From: Takifugu bimaculatus
Taxonomy: Eukaryota; Chordata; Actinopteri; Tetraodontiformes; Tetraodontidae
Assembly: GCA_004026145.2 (NCBI GenBank)
Contig: CP034986.1
Span: 3,953,921-4,017,920, forward strand
Reading direction: 5' to 3'
DNA length: 64,000 bases
A program made the position numbers and the translations under genes. The notes beneath the pieces were generated by a model that was not told the origin of the DNA, ran no database searches, and worked only from the letters and a program-made list of their open reading frames with translations. Within the stretch, counting starts at the first letter, position 1. Each line of letters starts with the position of its first letter. Of this stretch, positions 1 to 12,812 are shown piece by piece.

Positions 1-3000
1 ACTGAACAGACACATCAAAAGAGGCAAAATTGTGTTTTTTTAATTTCATTTTTATATTTACTCTATACAATTGTTCACTTTTTACTTGTACTTGTTGATG
101 TTATTTAGCCCCGGGGCACTGAATTAACAGTTACTACCAATCTGTTTACATTTAACAGGCTGAATGCATCGCTTGACATTAATGGTCTAAAACACCATGA
201 CGCTCACAAATGACAAACCCGCCCACACCGTGGTGAAGCTATGGCGCAATAAGCCCAGGATGCGCCAACATGTCATTCATTAATAATTAATTTTTAACAC
301 TTTGAGGCACGTTTAAGCATGCAGCAACCACGACAAAGCAAGGCGTGTAAAATACACACACAAACCAACGGGATTCGTTACAGCTTGGCCTCGTGTCAGT
401 TCTGGGGATCTTCAACTTGAGTTGATTTAAGGAAATCAGGTGAAAAAGATCGCTCCAATTTTTTTAACAGGGTGAAGGTCACTCAAAAGACGCAACGGCG
501 TCCTGTATCTGCTTAGCAATCAGGAAAGTGACCCTTGGCTGCTCTAAAAAAGTGCCGACAGGTGTCTGATTTAAATAGACACGGAAGGATGAACCGGGAA
601 ATGTGGTTTAGCGACATAGCCGCCAGTATGTCCAACTCCACTGCAGAAACAACAATTTAGTTCGCGGCAACCTGTAGCAATCACAAAATAAGCAACACGC
701 CATCAGCAGCGCCACGCTGAATTCATTAGCATGGACAAACGTGCGTGGCAGGAATACAGCAAGACTTGAAAAAAGGCTTGGAAATGTGCGCAAGGTACCG
801 GCTTTAAAAGCACTCCCGGCCGTCTGTGGCCCATTATCTCGTCCTTCCTCCACCTACCGCCAACATCCATCGCAGTAATTAACAATCAGTCTCGCCCCGT
901 TTGCTCCATTCACCGCCAACAGTGAAGCTTCTTATCTGCTCTGTTGTGTACCTTCGGTCCGTGTCTTCATGACAAAAGCGAACCAACGCTGTTTCACAAT
1001 GTTTCTTTTTTTTTTTCTCAGAGAAACTTAAAAGCGTGACAGTATACACAGGAGAGATGGCGCTAGGTGGGGACGCAGACTAACAGTCACATGGTACGAG
1101 TCTTATAAGACTTAGAGTAAAACAGGGTTAAGCCCTGTACAAAAAACATATTAGAATTAAATGGATAAAAGGGAGGCAGACCTATGCTCCCAGTTAAAAA
1201 ATAAAACATTCAAGATAACAGAAAATTGAATAGGCATTTTAGGTAATGAGGTTTGCACAAATACTTATTTCTCTTATAATCAGCTTTTCTTCTCATTTGA
1301 GTCCATTAAAGAGTAAATGAATGAGGCAGATTTAAAAGCTAAGAATGCAGTTTAGAGCTTCATATCTTCTTTTTGAACTCTGGATGGACTATTTTCTGTC
1401 TGGTTTGTGCTGCGTCACTGTGCAAAAGGGAAATGCGTCCTGACAACAGAGCCTTTCAGACTCCCGTCGCAGCTTTTCTAAAGCCCCGAGCCCAGCGGGA
1501 AGGATGGACGTCCCTGGAAAGGGGAGACAAGAAAAATTGTTACACACCCAAGGTGACAAGGAAGTGGACTCCTCCCTCGTAGGCTGTCTCTGACATTAGC
1601 ATTCAAAGACAACTTCTCGTGCGTGAGGGCAGTGCTTTGTCTGACCTTGTGAGGTCACAGACACATTAACAAATTAATGGAAGAGGCCTGACAACAACTG
1701 GTTGTCTTGGCTATTTGTGTGCAGGTTGTAGCATAGAGGCACAAAAATGTTTACATTTTGGGTTTCAGACAAAGTCTTTAGTAGTCTTTAGTAATTAGTA
1801 CGTGGCTAATGCTAACTTATATTTGTCCTGACGTCCAGAATTGCATTTTGCGTGCAGGTCCCTTTCAAGGTGAGTGTTTATTGTGACCTGGCAACCAGCC
1901 CAGCCTGGCTGCAACCCTGATAAAATGGACGTGATACCAGCAAAACTTTTACAACTGCAGCCCTTGAAAAATAAATGTCCGTGGTGACCCGTTGTCCCTC
2001 AGGCTCTAATCAGCTTCATTCCTCACTGGCGCTGGGAAACCTGCGAGAGGTGGCTCCTGCAGCCGCCCGCTGGCTGAGCTGAATGGAGGCCGAGGGAAAG
2101 AAAGGGGACAGCAAACGAGAAGGCGGGCGCGAGACAGCACCTGATGAAAGAGGGAGCAAAGAGATTGGCGGGGGGGGGGCGCACGGGGACAGGCTGCACC
2201 CTCTGGTGCCTTTGTGCTATTGGCCAAAGGCCTGTCCAGCTCTGGCAGTAAATGGTGACATCACCGTGTGAAACACGGCAGGGGAGGGCGGGGCCACTGC
2301 TGCCTCTTGTCACCCTGGCAACAGGTCCTCTCCTGTTCATGTGCCAGTTTCACCTCTGGCAATAAGCCGCTCTTTTATTCCCTCTCCTTGCGTTCTTTCA
2401 CGTCCAGTTTTTCCACTTTCTTTAAAAACAACAACTTATTAGTGCTCTTTGATTCTTTCCTCCAAAATAAACCAATTTCCTTGCCTCATCATTTTATTTC
2501 CACCCCATCCAAACATCCTTTCATCAGCTCTCCTCTTTTTTCTTTCCCGGACTCCTTTTTTTTTCATCATCCCGCTCTCTCCCAGTCCATAAGTGGATCG
2601 GTTGTGTGCCCACTTAAAAGGAGTGGAGGAATCACGCCACTAATCCCATTGTGAGAGAACAAGAGCCGAGGCAGGCCAGTGTGCGAGATATCCTATAGAC
2701 GGGAGTGCGTTGGGAGAGGGGGGACACACAGAGGGGTCTTTGTGTTGGTGCCCTGTTAAATCAGCCATGTAATGCCAGCTTTCATAGCAAAAACCTCTAC
2801 TCCTGTGATAAGTGGCAGATTCCTCTGATCTGAACATGAAAGGCCGCGAGCAAAGAGAAAAGGTAGATTGGAGAGGAAAAAATCGAGGGGGAAAGGAAAG
2901 GAAAGGAGAATTGGAGGGAATTAATTTTTCCACTTCCTGCGGAGTGTCTTGTGCTGTTCTCCTAATCAGACCCTCCAGGATTTCGTTTTCTTTGGAGGTG

Positions 3001-5220
3001 GATTGTTAACGCTGAAAATGTCAGGTTTCTTTTTTTTTTTTTAAATAAAATGAAAGCGCACCCGTGCAACTTAAGGACGGTTATACCAACAGCCTGCGTT
3101 TCATCTGCTCTGCTTGTTCCCTCCAGAACGGTCGAGGCTGATGGTGACAACAGGAGCTGGTTTGAAACCGCCTCAGAGGAATCCCATGATGCCGCTCTGT
3201 GATGTGGGTTCTACAAAAAGCTTGTTTTTTTCTTGTATTAATCCTTTTGACTCTGTGTAAAGCAGAATACAGCCTTCCAAAAATATAAAAATCTGGTGAT
3301 GAATTGATAATTATTATTACATCAAGGCCAATAAACTAATCTTATAAGTGAGCATTATTTTATGTAATTGAGTGTGCATCTGTGAGCACTTTCACATGCT
3401 GCTGGTCTGCTTCCATCTGAAGGCTCCAAACCCAAACTAACTGGTCCGTGAAAAGGTGGGTGGTTTGATCGCAAGTGAATGCTGCTGCAGACTAGCTACT
3501 GAACCAAATGCAGGAAGTGAGCCATAGACAGGAAGTGATGTAAGTAACAACCGAGCGAAGTAGGAAGAAGCAGACTAACGGAGACAGATAACGTGGGAAA
3601 ATATGTGGGGAAATGGCAGATGTGGTCAGAGGATGACTGGTTGTTAGATTTCAGAATTTGGCCAATTTTCTTCTTCCTCGTGGTTTTTCTTTATGCGGTT
3701 GTTTCAGGCAACGCTGCCCCAAATGAGCAACCTGCCTGACAGCTTGATAATATTCTGATGGGAGCAAGAAAGCAATAGATACTGATTCCCTGCACCATCT
3801 TGGTGCGACAGCGCCCTCATGCCCCTTCCCCACCAGCAAAAAAAATCCCAGTAACTCCCGCTAGTTGGTGGGACACCATATTTACATTGTCAGTATTGTC
3901 ATCACAATACCACAAAGTGTCTACAGCAACTCGAGCTTTACCTGCAAATCGAGCTCATCTCATTTTTGCATGGCTGGTTTTATCAGGATTCAAGTCAGTA
4001 AAATTCCTCCCGGGTCACGTGACCTTGCAATAGACCCGGCTTTTGGTCAGCTCTAATCGGCAGCGGTGGGAACATTACAGCTGGACTTATGTAGGATTTT
4101 GCTACCCTTTTCGGGTGATGCCGGATGACGTAACCACGATCTGCCGTCTTGCCCAAAAACTTCCTCCGTCTCCGTCCGAGCAGCACTCCGACATCGTTGC
4201 CTCAGCACTTAGCTTGTCTGCTTTGAAAGACAGTCTAGAAAACCAAGAAAGACAATGGCACCGCTAGCTTCCGCGTAGCTTCACAGTGTTGACTGCTGGG
4301 GTTTGTGATGAAGTCTGAAGAGACACCAATAGACAGAGAGTGGAGATCACAACAGAGAGTAAAATACCTTTGTGTCCAGAATAAAACCAACTGTAACAGA
4401 AAGACAAACTGAATCACAAAGCTACTCCTGGAAAACTGTGTGTGGGGATATCAAAGAGCCGTTGGCCACACACAGAATCATCCCTCATGGACGAGTGTTT
4501 TAGATGTGCTGTGTTTTGGAGAGGAGGCTGAAGGAAAAAACACGCGCTGTTGAGGGAACGGCCTTCGTGGTCAAATTAGAATAACTCCTGCAGGTTGTCA
4601 TGCACATTATTACAAGATGGATGGATGATGGATGGATGGCTAAGCCACATGTGGATCTATAGTACAGTAGTTGGCAGGTGTCTGTTGCTTAATCAATTAA
4701 GTGTACTTATTTACATCAATGAAAGATCACACAAACTGCTTGCTGCTTTTGTGCGAGCAAACAGGAAGCCGTCATTTCTCTGTGGCGGAACAAAGATCAG
4801 AAGGAGAAACGGAGGGTGGGATAGACGTTGGACGTGAACACGGATCACACTGGGTCTCTTGTGATCCCACTCCTTTAATGAAGTCTTTCTCCTTCTGTCA
4901 TCTCTCACCCCTCCTTTCCTCCTTGTCATCTTCCCCCCCCCCTTGCTCATCGCTCTTTCATTACCGATGTTTTGTTCCACGCGCTCCCCCCCACTCACCC
5001 AGCAGGAGGTGCAGAGGGATCCGTGGAGACTGAAGTGATATCATTGTTAATAACGGCTGTCCTCTCTCCGCCACTCTCAAACACTCGCGGGCGGAACTGA
5101 TGCGATCAAACACCCGCAGGTGACACAAAGGCACCTACGCACACAGTCACACACTGCTAGTGATGCCAGTCGAGAGAGTTTGTTCCCACACCGTGGGGGG
5201 GTGGTCTTATGACCAGCCAG

Positions 5221-5221
<1 letters not shown>

Positions 5222-5266
<45 letters not shown>

Positions 5267-5276
5267 ACGTGCATGT

Positions 5277-5321
<45 letters not shown>

Positions 5322-5345
5322 CGCGAGAGAGAGAGAGAGAGAGAA
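5222..5345. repeat. Compound (GT)n-(GA)n microsatellite
   Basis: A long GT run is broken once by a short GCACGTGCATGT interruption. It continues as GT and then passes into GAGAGA. Open frames across it translate only to Cys-Val or Thr-His repeats and are not genes. Confidence 0.97.
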
Positions 5346-5421
5346 AACAAATCCTCATGCCACCAACAGTGCAACTCTGACCTTAAAACACAGGTTTAAT
5401 CCACAAGGAGTAAAACCCACC

Positions 5422-5431
5422 TACACACACA

Positions 5432-5481
<50 letters not shown>
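5422..5481. repeat. (CA)n microsatellite
   Basis: A nearly pure CA run with one CATA interruption, lying about 80 bases after the GT/GA array. The GT and CA tracts are complementary, so the pair could form an inverted-repeat hairpin in single strands. Confidence 0.96.
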
Positions 5482-5483
<2 letters not shown>

Positions 5484-7980
5484 CAATGTAAAAGCTTGGA
5501 AAAACATTAATCTTAATAACAAACATGTTGTTTTACTGGAAAAGGGCTGTTCCAACACCCATTTATCCTTAAAGGTATGCAGATTTTGAGACGGTCGATT
5601 CACTTGTAAATTTGCACTGTGGGGTGTTTCGAGTGTGCACATTAATTAAACGAGTGCCAAAACTACAGTGTAAATGTACCATAGTGAGGACTGAAATGTA
5701 CCTTAACCAGGGCTGGTGCGCCTGCAGGTCGTGAGTTCACCTGACTAATGTTCTGGGCTTGTGATGTAGCATGAGCCAGGCCTCCATTATGTGATTCATG
5801 GTGAACAGATAAAGATCTTGCAGGCCCTGCTGTAGGGACAGACCCCACTCAGAGTGTCCTCCTGTTCTGCAGATGACCTTGGCTGTGCATGCTCCTCGTG
5901 GATACTATTCTTTACATGTCTAAATTAGTATTAGGTCAAGGTATTGACCATCTTGACTAATTCACACATATTGATCTCTGTAACAACAGACACAAGCAAG
6001 ACTATCGGGCAGATTCCTGCAAAAACTCCTAACTTTTAGGTCAGAGATTCAACTGAATTCCAGTGTTTGTTTTATAAACGTAAATTAGTGTGGCTGACTG
6101 ATTCATGCAAAAAAAAAAAATGAGCTAAATGAGCTCAGACCGACGATTTGACAACGTACACGTGCACACGGCATTTTTCCCTGACAGGGACACACGTTGC
6201 TGCAGCCTTCGGTGGCAAACTTATTGTGAAATAAAAAGCCTTATCTCTTAAGCTGATTATTTGAGAAGTGTTTTCAGGGTGAAACGAGGAAGGGGATTTG
6301 AGAAAGGGCTGGAGAGTTGTTTTGGAACACGGGTATTAATGCTGTTTTGATCCCATTGTTGTGAGACGTTGTGGCTTTAAGGCATCGGTGTCTCTCAGCC
6401 GGCTGGTTTAAGGGTGTCAGTGTGTTTTGGTGAGTCCGGTTACTGTCTAGACAGATGATATTCGATGCGATGGGCTTGTTTGTGCGAGAGGCGCTAATGC
6501 TGCACAGCCAATTGTTATTTTGTTTGCACAGACTTTGGCACACTACATGATTTTTTTTGCATACCTCACATTGATAGGTGGCGATGCAAACTGTAAACAG
6601 ATTAATGAGGGAATAATGCATGCAAGCTGCAGACTGTGGCTGTATATTTAGGTCTACAAGGAGCAGGGATTATTTACCATGTCCCATTTAAAGCAACATC
6701 CAGGGTGGCAGCAACTGCAGTCCTCATATTGCATATTGAATTTATCAGTTTGTTCATGCGGTTTTAGGTCTATTTGAATAAAGATATATAAAGGCCCTCC
6801 CCTGTTGTGTCATAAGGTAGTCATGGAGCGTTCTCCTTTAAAATGGTGCTGCAGTGCCAACGCAACAACCTGCAACTATGAGAAGAAGACAGTTCTTTTT
6901 GAAGCAGGTTTTCCTTTCATACAGTGATGTAGTGACAATGTAACGAGAGCAAGATGAAACCAACGGTGAAGCCAGTACTTGTCTTTGAGGACCACCTGAA
7001 GATTACGCAAGAGAGGTTTTATGTTGTAAATGCATATTTGCTGTCCGGCTGCTTGCACTCGGACTAGCCCTGATAGTTAATCATATTTTTTTTTTAAATG
7101 CTCTGCGGCTGTGGGAGCTATAAAGGGTGACGCCTTGAGGGCACGCTCATCTTCACCCCATTCATCACTGATCTGACAATCCCGACCGGTAACGACACTC
7201 GGGGCTTGTTTTGTTTGCGTAGGATGACAATCGTGGCATCGTGATCCCCAACTGCAGTGAAGACGGCCGTCGTCAACGCGAGCACAAATTTGGGGATGGG
7301 GGAAAGATTTGATTTGTTTGCCTGAAACCCTTTGCTCTTAATTGGCCTCCTCCTGGATGTGCTTGCTCAGGTTCAGTTTGTCCACGGGGCTCTGCCTGAG
7401 TCAATTTGTGCACTCCAGCATGACAAGCTGAGTGCACAGCACTCCGTGGCTAATATCGACAGGGCGGCCAGTGTGAACTTTGCTATTGATTGCTCAGGAG
7501 GCACGTTCAATATGTGTCACAGACTTAATATTTACGCATCACTCTGATGTGTGTGTGTTGAGGGAAGTATTCTGGTAGATAAAAAGGCGTCAGTGCATCT
7601 GCAACACATGTCAATAAGTTGGTGCTGATGTGAAGTGTTTTGAGGATGTGTGATAGCAGGATGGCTAAATCTAGAGGCTGGTGGTGACAACAGGTCAGCA
7701 GTTCCTTTAAAAACCAGCTCACACCAGATATCTATTAAACCACATGTGTAAAAGCTGCGCTGGGTCTGCGTGGTGGCAGTATGGGCGATACAACGTAGAA
7801 GCCTGCACACGTGCGCGCTCTCCATGCACACTTACCCCCTGTGTAAATGTCAGAGAGCATTGATCGCGCAGTTGTGAATGAGAGCCTGGAGGAAATTTCA
7901 GGTTTTATTTGTCTCTGTCAACAAAGATATGTAAAAACTGATTGTGTGTTTTAAGGTTACGGCTGCAGAAAAAGCTCAGG

Positions 7981-8012
7981 CTGTGTGTGTGTGTGTGCGC
8001 GCGTGTGTGTGC

Positions 8013-8047
<35 letters not shown>

Positions 8048-8051
8048 TGTG
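7981..8051. repeat. Alternating purine-pyrimidine tract (TG)n/(TGCG)n
   Basis: A TG run grades into GCGCGCG and then into a tetranucleotide GTGC/GCGT array. The whole stretch alternates purine and pyrimidine and contains CG steps, the sequence type most prone to the Z-DNA form. Confidence 0.95.
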
Positions 8052-9892
8052 CAGACCTCAAAACATCGAATTTACAGCTAAAATGAAGAAAAGTGAGGCT
8101 GACCTGAGTGGATTTGACTGACTGATGAGCCTCACCCGTGTTTCATCAAGTCTGCGTCTGATCCACCTGAGAGGTGGTCAGATGCTGCATTTCCCTCCGT
8201 CTGCAGGTATCAAGGTAACGACAAACTGTTGGATGCAGAATAAAAGGTAATCTCTTGCTGATTCTGCCGTTGTCTGATCTGACGCACGAAAGGATAAGAA
8301 AGGATACGATGAATCGACCTAAATAAACTGTCAAATGCCTTTCTTGTCATTTTCGTTGTGGTTGGGTGATAAAAGATTAAAAGATACCATTTATAAATAA
8401 TCTGTAGGGGAAGGGGGCGCTGCCTGGTGTCAAATATAATCTCGGTCTCAATCTGCTGGCTCTAATCCTGCAGATTATGGACCCCATAGCTCAACAGCGC
8501 GCGCCTGTGCAAACACACATGCACAAACAGCTATTCATCACACCACACATCCCCTCTGAGCAATAACCTCTCATCAGCACTTGCCCACGCGGCGCTACAG
8601 AGGCCTCATCGTAACGGGCGGGATGTGAACGCTAACTGCCGTCTTGCCTGGCTGATTTGACCCAGGACCGACCTCATTTCACAGTTGACTCGCCGATACA
8701 TGATAGCATCTACATATTTGCACATTAACATTTGCATATGCACGATGAAAGTCTCCAACAGCTGACATACATATCACCATAGTCGGTCTGAGCTGGAGTA
8801 GAGGCATTTACTTGCGTGTAATCACATGTAATCTGTAATTATTCCTACGCTAGACGCGGGGCACACATAAGCCCATTGACCTGGTGAAGAGAGAGATACA
8901 CGAGCAGTGATACCCACCTCAAACAATCTGGATTATTATTGTGTTACTGAGAGCAATCATTTTAAACTACTGCTTTTTATGTGCAGTAAACGGCCAAAAT
9001 GGACTAAAAGTGGACAATTTGCATCATTTTGGACCAACTAGGTTTTCACTGATGGAAGGATTGTTTGTTTTCAGTCCACACTGCCCACATAATCGAAATA
9101 TTATTCCTGCTAAAAATAAATTAATCATTAAACGAACCTGCCAACAGCCTTGCAAATACCCACAGCAATAACAATCCGCTCTAACATTTAAGATTCAGTC
9201 CTTTTTTATCACGCACTAACGCATTCACAGAAGAATATTTAATACCAATAAAACCCAGTGACACTCCCAGTGGGGTGGAAAAAAAGTTACGATGTAAAAG
9301 TCATCAGCTGAGTAAACAAATATGGTGGATTTGAACATATCTTCTTAGCTTTGGCTAATGGTTATGGTAATTTTGGGGGAAAATATTAGACAAAGACACA
9401 TAAGTTCAGAGGTACAATAGCAAGTTTAAACAGAACATCGATATGGGGAAATAAATCAGTAATTATAGCGCAGTTATTGTGTAAGCGATGATAAACTGTC
9501 ATATTTCCTGTCATATTACGCAGCTAAGCCTCAGGGTCACTTAAGATTACCAACTTTTCCGCATCTTCAAAGTTACAGCAGCGCGTCAGACGTTGCATCA
9601 AACAGCGTGACTGAGCCAAATCTGGATCAGTGTCATCTCCCCCGTCCTTTACTGGTTTTCCCCCCCAGCTCCCATGACATCACATAAACAGGTCACCAGT
9701 TACCAACAGGCAGACACCCACCAGGCTCCTCGTCTTATCTGACTACCATCCTACCGTGGAAATGCATCATCCAAAACCACAAGCTGCGTCACCTCCAGAA
9801 ACGTTGTGAAATAAGAATAATATCTATCATTTATCTGGGTCTGATGACACAAATGGGCTGCTTGATGAATAAAATCAGGTCCCGTAGGGTCC

Positions 9893-9980
9893 CGCCATAT
9901 GAGCTTGGGTCTGCCCAAGGTTTCTCCCTATTAAAAGGATGTTTTTCCTTGCCTCTGTCGCAAAAAACTGCTTACTGGGC
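9893..9980 (+). repeat. Diverged copy of a teleost interspersed repeat 3' region
   Basis: The stretch reads as a degenerate copy of the block better preserved at 59237-59300: a short lead-in, 'CAAGGTTTCT', 'CCTATTAAAAGG', then 'TTTTTCCTTGCC'. This block is familiar from the 3' ends of short interspersed elements in many fish genomes. I cannot assign the family name without a library search. Confidence 0.6.
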
Positions 9981-10458
9981 ATCAGGTTCAGTGTTTCTGT
10001 AAAAAGAAAAAGAGAGAATTTAGATTATAACGAACTCTATGCAAATAAAGCTGCCTTTCATTTGTTTCTCCGGAGCCAGAACCTTCACATGCGCTCATCT
10101 TCAAGCCTTCGATCATTGTTTACGGCTACATAAGCCAGATGGATGCCATGAAGCTTTTGTCCACTGATATATTTAAAAAACAAATCTTTTTTTTGGGGGG
10201 GGGATATATGTGAGTGCATCCTAGCGGACACCATCTTGGCACAGGGAAGCAGCGCTGGACCGGAGCCAGCGTGGCAGATGGATGCTCGTCTGCACGGTTT
10301 GGATTCCTACAGGGCGTCGAACAGCAAACGCAGATAACTGGGCGGAGGAAGAACGCCGGCCAGACACGGATGATGTCATTCATCGCTCCTCTCTTAATCA
10401 ATATTAGTTCTAACTTTTCCGCAGGTAAATGTCTTAAACACGTGATTTTTAGCTCTGC

Positions 10459-10460
<2 letters not shown>

Positions 10461-10493
<33 letters not shown>
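10461..10493. repeat. (GT)n microsatellite
   Basis: A pure GT run, followed by a C/T-rich tract to about 10600. Confidence 0.95.
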
Positions 10494-10496
<3 letters not shown>

Positions 10497-10748
10497 TTTC
10501 CTCCCCTCTTTATATCTTATTTATCTATCTGCCCCCCCCCCCTCCCTTGACTCCATCTCTCATCTCTCTCACTCTCTCATCTCTCAATTTCTCTCCTGGA
10601 GCAACAGTATGTGTACAACCGGTTGCCACGGCAACCGCGGGAGGCCACACAAGCTGGTGGGTGAACAAAAGACCCAGAGACCCTCATCCACAGAGGGATG
10701 GAGGGAAAAGCAGAGACGGCGAGAAAAATCAAATTTCATTTTTCTCTC

Positions 10749-10789
10749 GGGGGTGGGGGAGGTGTGGGGGGGGGGGGGTGGCGCGGTGG
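10749..10789 (+). repeat. G-rich tract with quadruplex potential
   Basis: Several runs of five to twelve G separated by one to three other bases. This fits the general G-quadruplex pattern on the + strand. No gene is attached to it. Confidence 0.6.
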
Positions 10790-11482
10790 CGTGTACGCGG
10801 AGAGGAAGAATAAATATCAGGAGGTGGTGGGAGAGAATGGGGGGGTGGATGGATGGATGGTGCAGGTGAGACGAGTTCATAAATGAAAGGGGGAGAGAGG
10901 AAGAAGGGGGAGGTGTAGGAGGGGGGGGGGCAGCGAGAGTTGGCGTTGAATAAAGCAGAGATCCCCAAAAAGGCATCATTATGTAAAACGGCTGCTGTCA
11001 CCTTTGAAGAGACGCGCGGGGACGTCGTCTCGCTTTCATCCGAGGGCATCTTGAGGGATTTTTCACAGCGGGTTTGGAGAGAACAGGAGGTGATTTCCAA
11101 GTTTTCTTTAAAGTGGGCTCATTTCAGGTCATTACGGTAATGGAATCTCTCCTGCTCCGGTATCAGGAGGCGATAATTCACCAGCCTGATGGGATCTTGT
11201 GGGCCCAGTGTGATGAGACAGAGGAAATAGCCGACCATCGGGCAGTTTTATGCTGCCGTATTGGTTTTGATGTGCACTCACTGGACTCTGGTACTTCCCA
11301 GGCTCCATATCTTTCACTTAATTGCCTATTTTCGGACATTCTTCTCTTTGCTTTGATTAGAATTTAGAGTTTCAAGATGAAACACGAAGGCACATGTCAG
11401 GGTCACGCCATCCACGGATTCACACGCGCAACTTTTTGCCTCGTGCTTTCGAGTTACACAAAGTTAAGAACAACCTGTGATC

Positions 11483-11519
11483 GGAGGAGGAGGAGGAGGA
11501 GGAGGAGGAGGAGGAGGAA
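11483..11519. repeat. (GGA)n trinucleotide repeat
   Basis: About eleven tandem GGA/GAG units, a polypurine tract on the + strand. Confidence 0.95.
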
Positions 11520-11727
11520 GAAATAATTAGAAATAAACTATGCAGCGTTCCTCTTTTCCCTCCTCCTTACACAACTTTGGAAACATTTCACTTTGAGGCC
11601 CAATATTGTTGTTATCTGACTCAGCGTTCACGTGTTGTGCTGATGGAGATGTTATTGCCAGTTACATTTTTTTCATCATTCCAGAACGGAGGAAAAGGCT
11701 GCAGAACACCTTTGGAGCGCTGCCGCA

Positions 11728-11742
11728 GTGCCCTTGAGCAAG
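11728..11742 (+). repeat. Left copy of a 15-base motif flanking the tRNA gene
   Basis: GTGCCCTTGAGCAAG is followed by GCACCGAACCC, a phrase found in a common fish interspersed repeat. The same 15 bases recur at 12040-12054, on the other side of the tRNA-Ser gene. Confidence 0.6.
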
Positions 11743-11896
11743 GCACCGAACCCACAAATGCTCACAGAGGGCCCTGCTATGAACTGGCAACCCATCCAGG
11801 GGTGAACCCCCTGAAAGAGCTTAAGCTTTTATTTATAGTGCATGATTTCACCCTATACCCCGACCCTGTGCCTGTTAGCCGTCGACAGGCTAGCAA

Positions 11897-11978
11897 GACG
11901 AGGTGGCCGAGTGGTTAAGGCGATGGACTGCTAATCCATTGTGCTCTGCACGCGTGGGTTCGAATCCCATCCTCGTCG
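11897..11978 (+). tRNA. tRNA-Ser (anticodon GCT)
   Basis: An 82-base cloverleaf with a long variable arm, as expected for serine. The acceptor stem GACGAGG (11897-11903) pairs fully with CCTCGTC (11971-11977), and the discriminator base is G. The D region carries an A-box-like TGGCCGAGTGG. The anticodon stem ATGGA/TCCAT closes the loop CTGCTAA, giving anticodon GCT, which reads AGC and AGT serine codons. The T arm contains the B box GGTTCGAATCC. There is no intron and no encoded CCA. TTTT at 11987-11990 would stop RNA polymerase III. All stems are intact, so I call it a functional gene rather than a SINE relic. Confidence 0.95.
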
Positions 11979-11986
11979 GTCGGCCC

Positions 11987-11990
11987 TTTT
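11987..11990 (+). terminator. RNA polymerase III terminator of tRNA-Ser
   Basis: The first run of four T after the tRNA, nine bases past the discriminator base. Confidence 0.75.
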
Positions 11991-12039
11991 GGGGCTGCTC
12001 TTGGTGATCAGTCAGACGGATGAGAGGCACACTGCCGAG

Positions 12040-12054
12040 GTGCCCTTGAGCAAG
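12040..12054 (+). repeat. Right copy of the 15-base motif flanking the tRNA gene
   Basis: Identical to 11728-11742 (GTGCCCTTGAGCAAG), 62 bases after the tRNA-Ser gene. It probably comes from the same interspersed repeat family as the left copy. Confidence 0.6.
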
Positions 12055-12756
12055 TTTAAAAGGAACCTTCTCAGCTCCCTCAGTGATGCCTGTCGCCATA
12101 GCGAAGTATCATTTCCAGCTGGTTGATAAAACCCTGCTACAGATGACGCGTCGGAACTCTTCCGCAGGTGTTCGTGCCGGCACAGGCGAGCGTCTGAGGT
12201 GACACACGTCTGATTCTTTATGCACCCTCAGGACTGAATCACACACACCGTTGCTACGGGTTAGCCCGCAGCCTTAAAACGACACGTTACAAAACCCTTT
12301 CCTCAGAAACCTTTTTTTTAATTTTTTTGCCCCCAATTGCTGCAAGTGCAAAGACAACAACTTCTGTGATTACTTTAACGAGCATCTCGGGTCGCTTAAT
12401 TATGTTGCTCCTTGTTGCTCCTGCTGAACAAGGAGACGTTCGTTCGTGCTCATATTTTAAGCGGTAGCAGAGTCATAATTAAGGGGGGGCGGGGGGGGTA
12501 AATCGCACTTGGGAAATGTCAAGTACGATTTGACTTGGAATCACGCTTCTGTGTTTTTTAATGGATTTTTTCTCTCCCTCCATGTAAAACGATAACCTGA
12601 AACGGTCCCAACAAACCCATCAAGCCTTTGGTGACACAAGATTAACAGTTCATCTGGTCCTTCCTGTTTGTCTAAATAAACATGTGCAGCTCGGAGAGAC
12701 GCTCCAGGGCACGAGAGAGACCATATTCAATTATCTCACTGATTGGAGTTCGTCAA

Positions 12757-12758
<2 letters not shown>

Positions 12759-12811
<53 letters not shown>
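12759..12811. repeat. (GT)n microsatellite
   Basis: An uninterrupted GT run of about 52 bases. Confidence 0.96.

Positions 12812-12812
<1 letters not shown>

Larger units (their letters stand above)
1..11896. other. Intergenic (or distal intronic) DNA without a recognised gene
   Basis: I see no coding exon here that I can support. The open frames are short, lack family motifs and mostly run through low-complexity DNA. The stretch holds several microsatellites (listed separately), homopurine/homopyrimidine runs near 2100-2640, 4900-4990 and 10500-10930, and one diverged copy of a teleost interspersed repeat near 9893-9980. It may be the 5' intergenic space of the semaphorin gene or an intron of a gene starting to the left. 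The sequence does not decide between these. Confidence 0.6.

Noticed and set aside
10371..10425. Possible signal-peptide exon (MMSFIAPLLINISSNFSA followed by GTAAAT)
   Set aside because: A start codon, a mildly hydrophobic run and a donor-like site occur together, but no downstream exon in phase and no family link could be found.
10214..10813. 199-residue open frame on the + strand
   Set aside because: It crosses a (GT)n run, a poly-C/T tract and G-rich DNA, and gives Val-Cys and Pro runs. No domain is visible.
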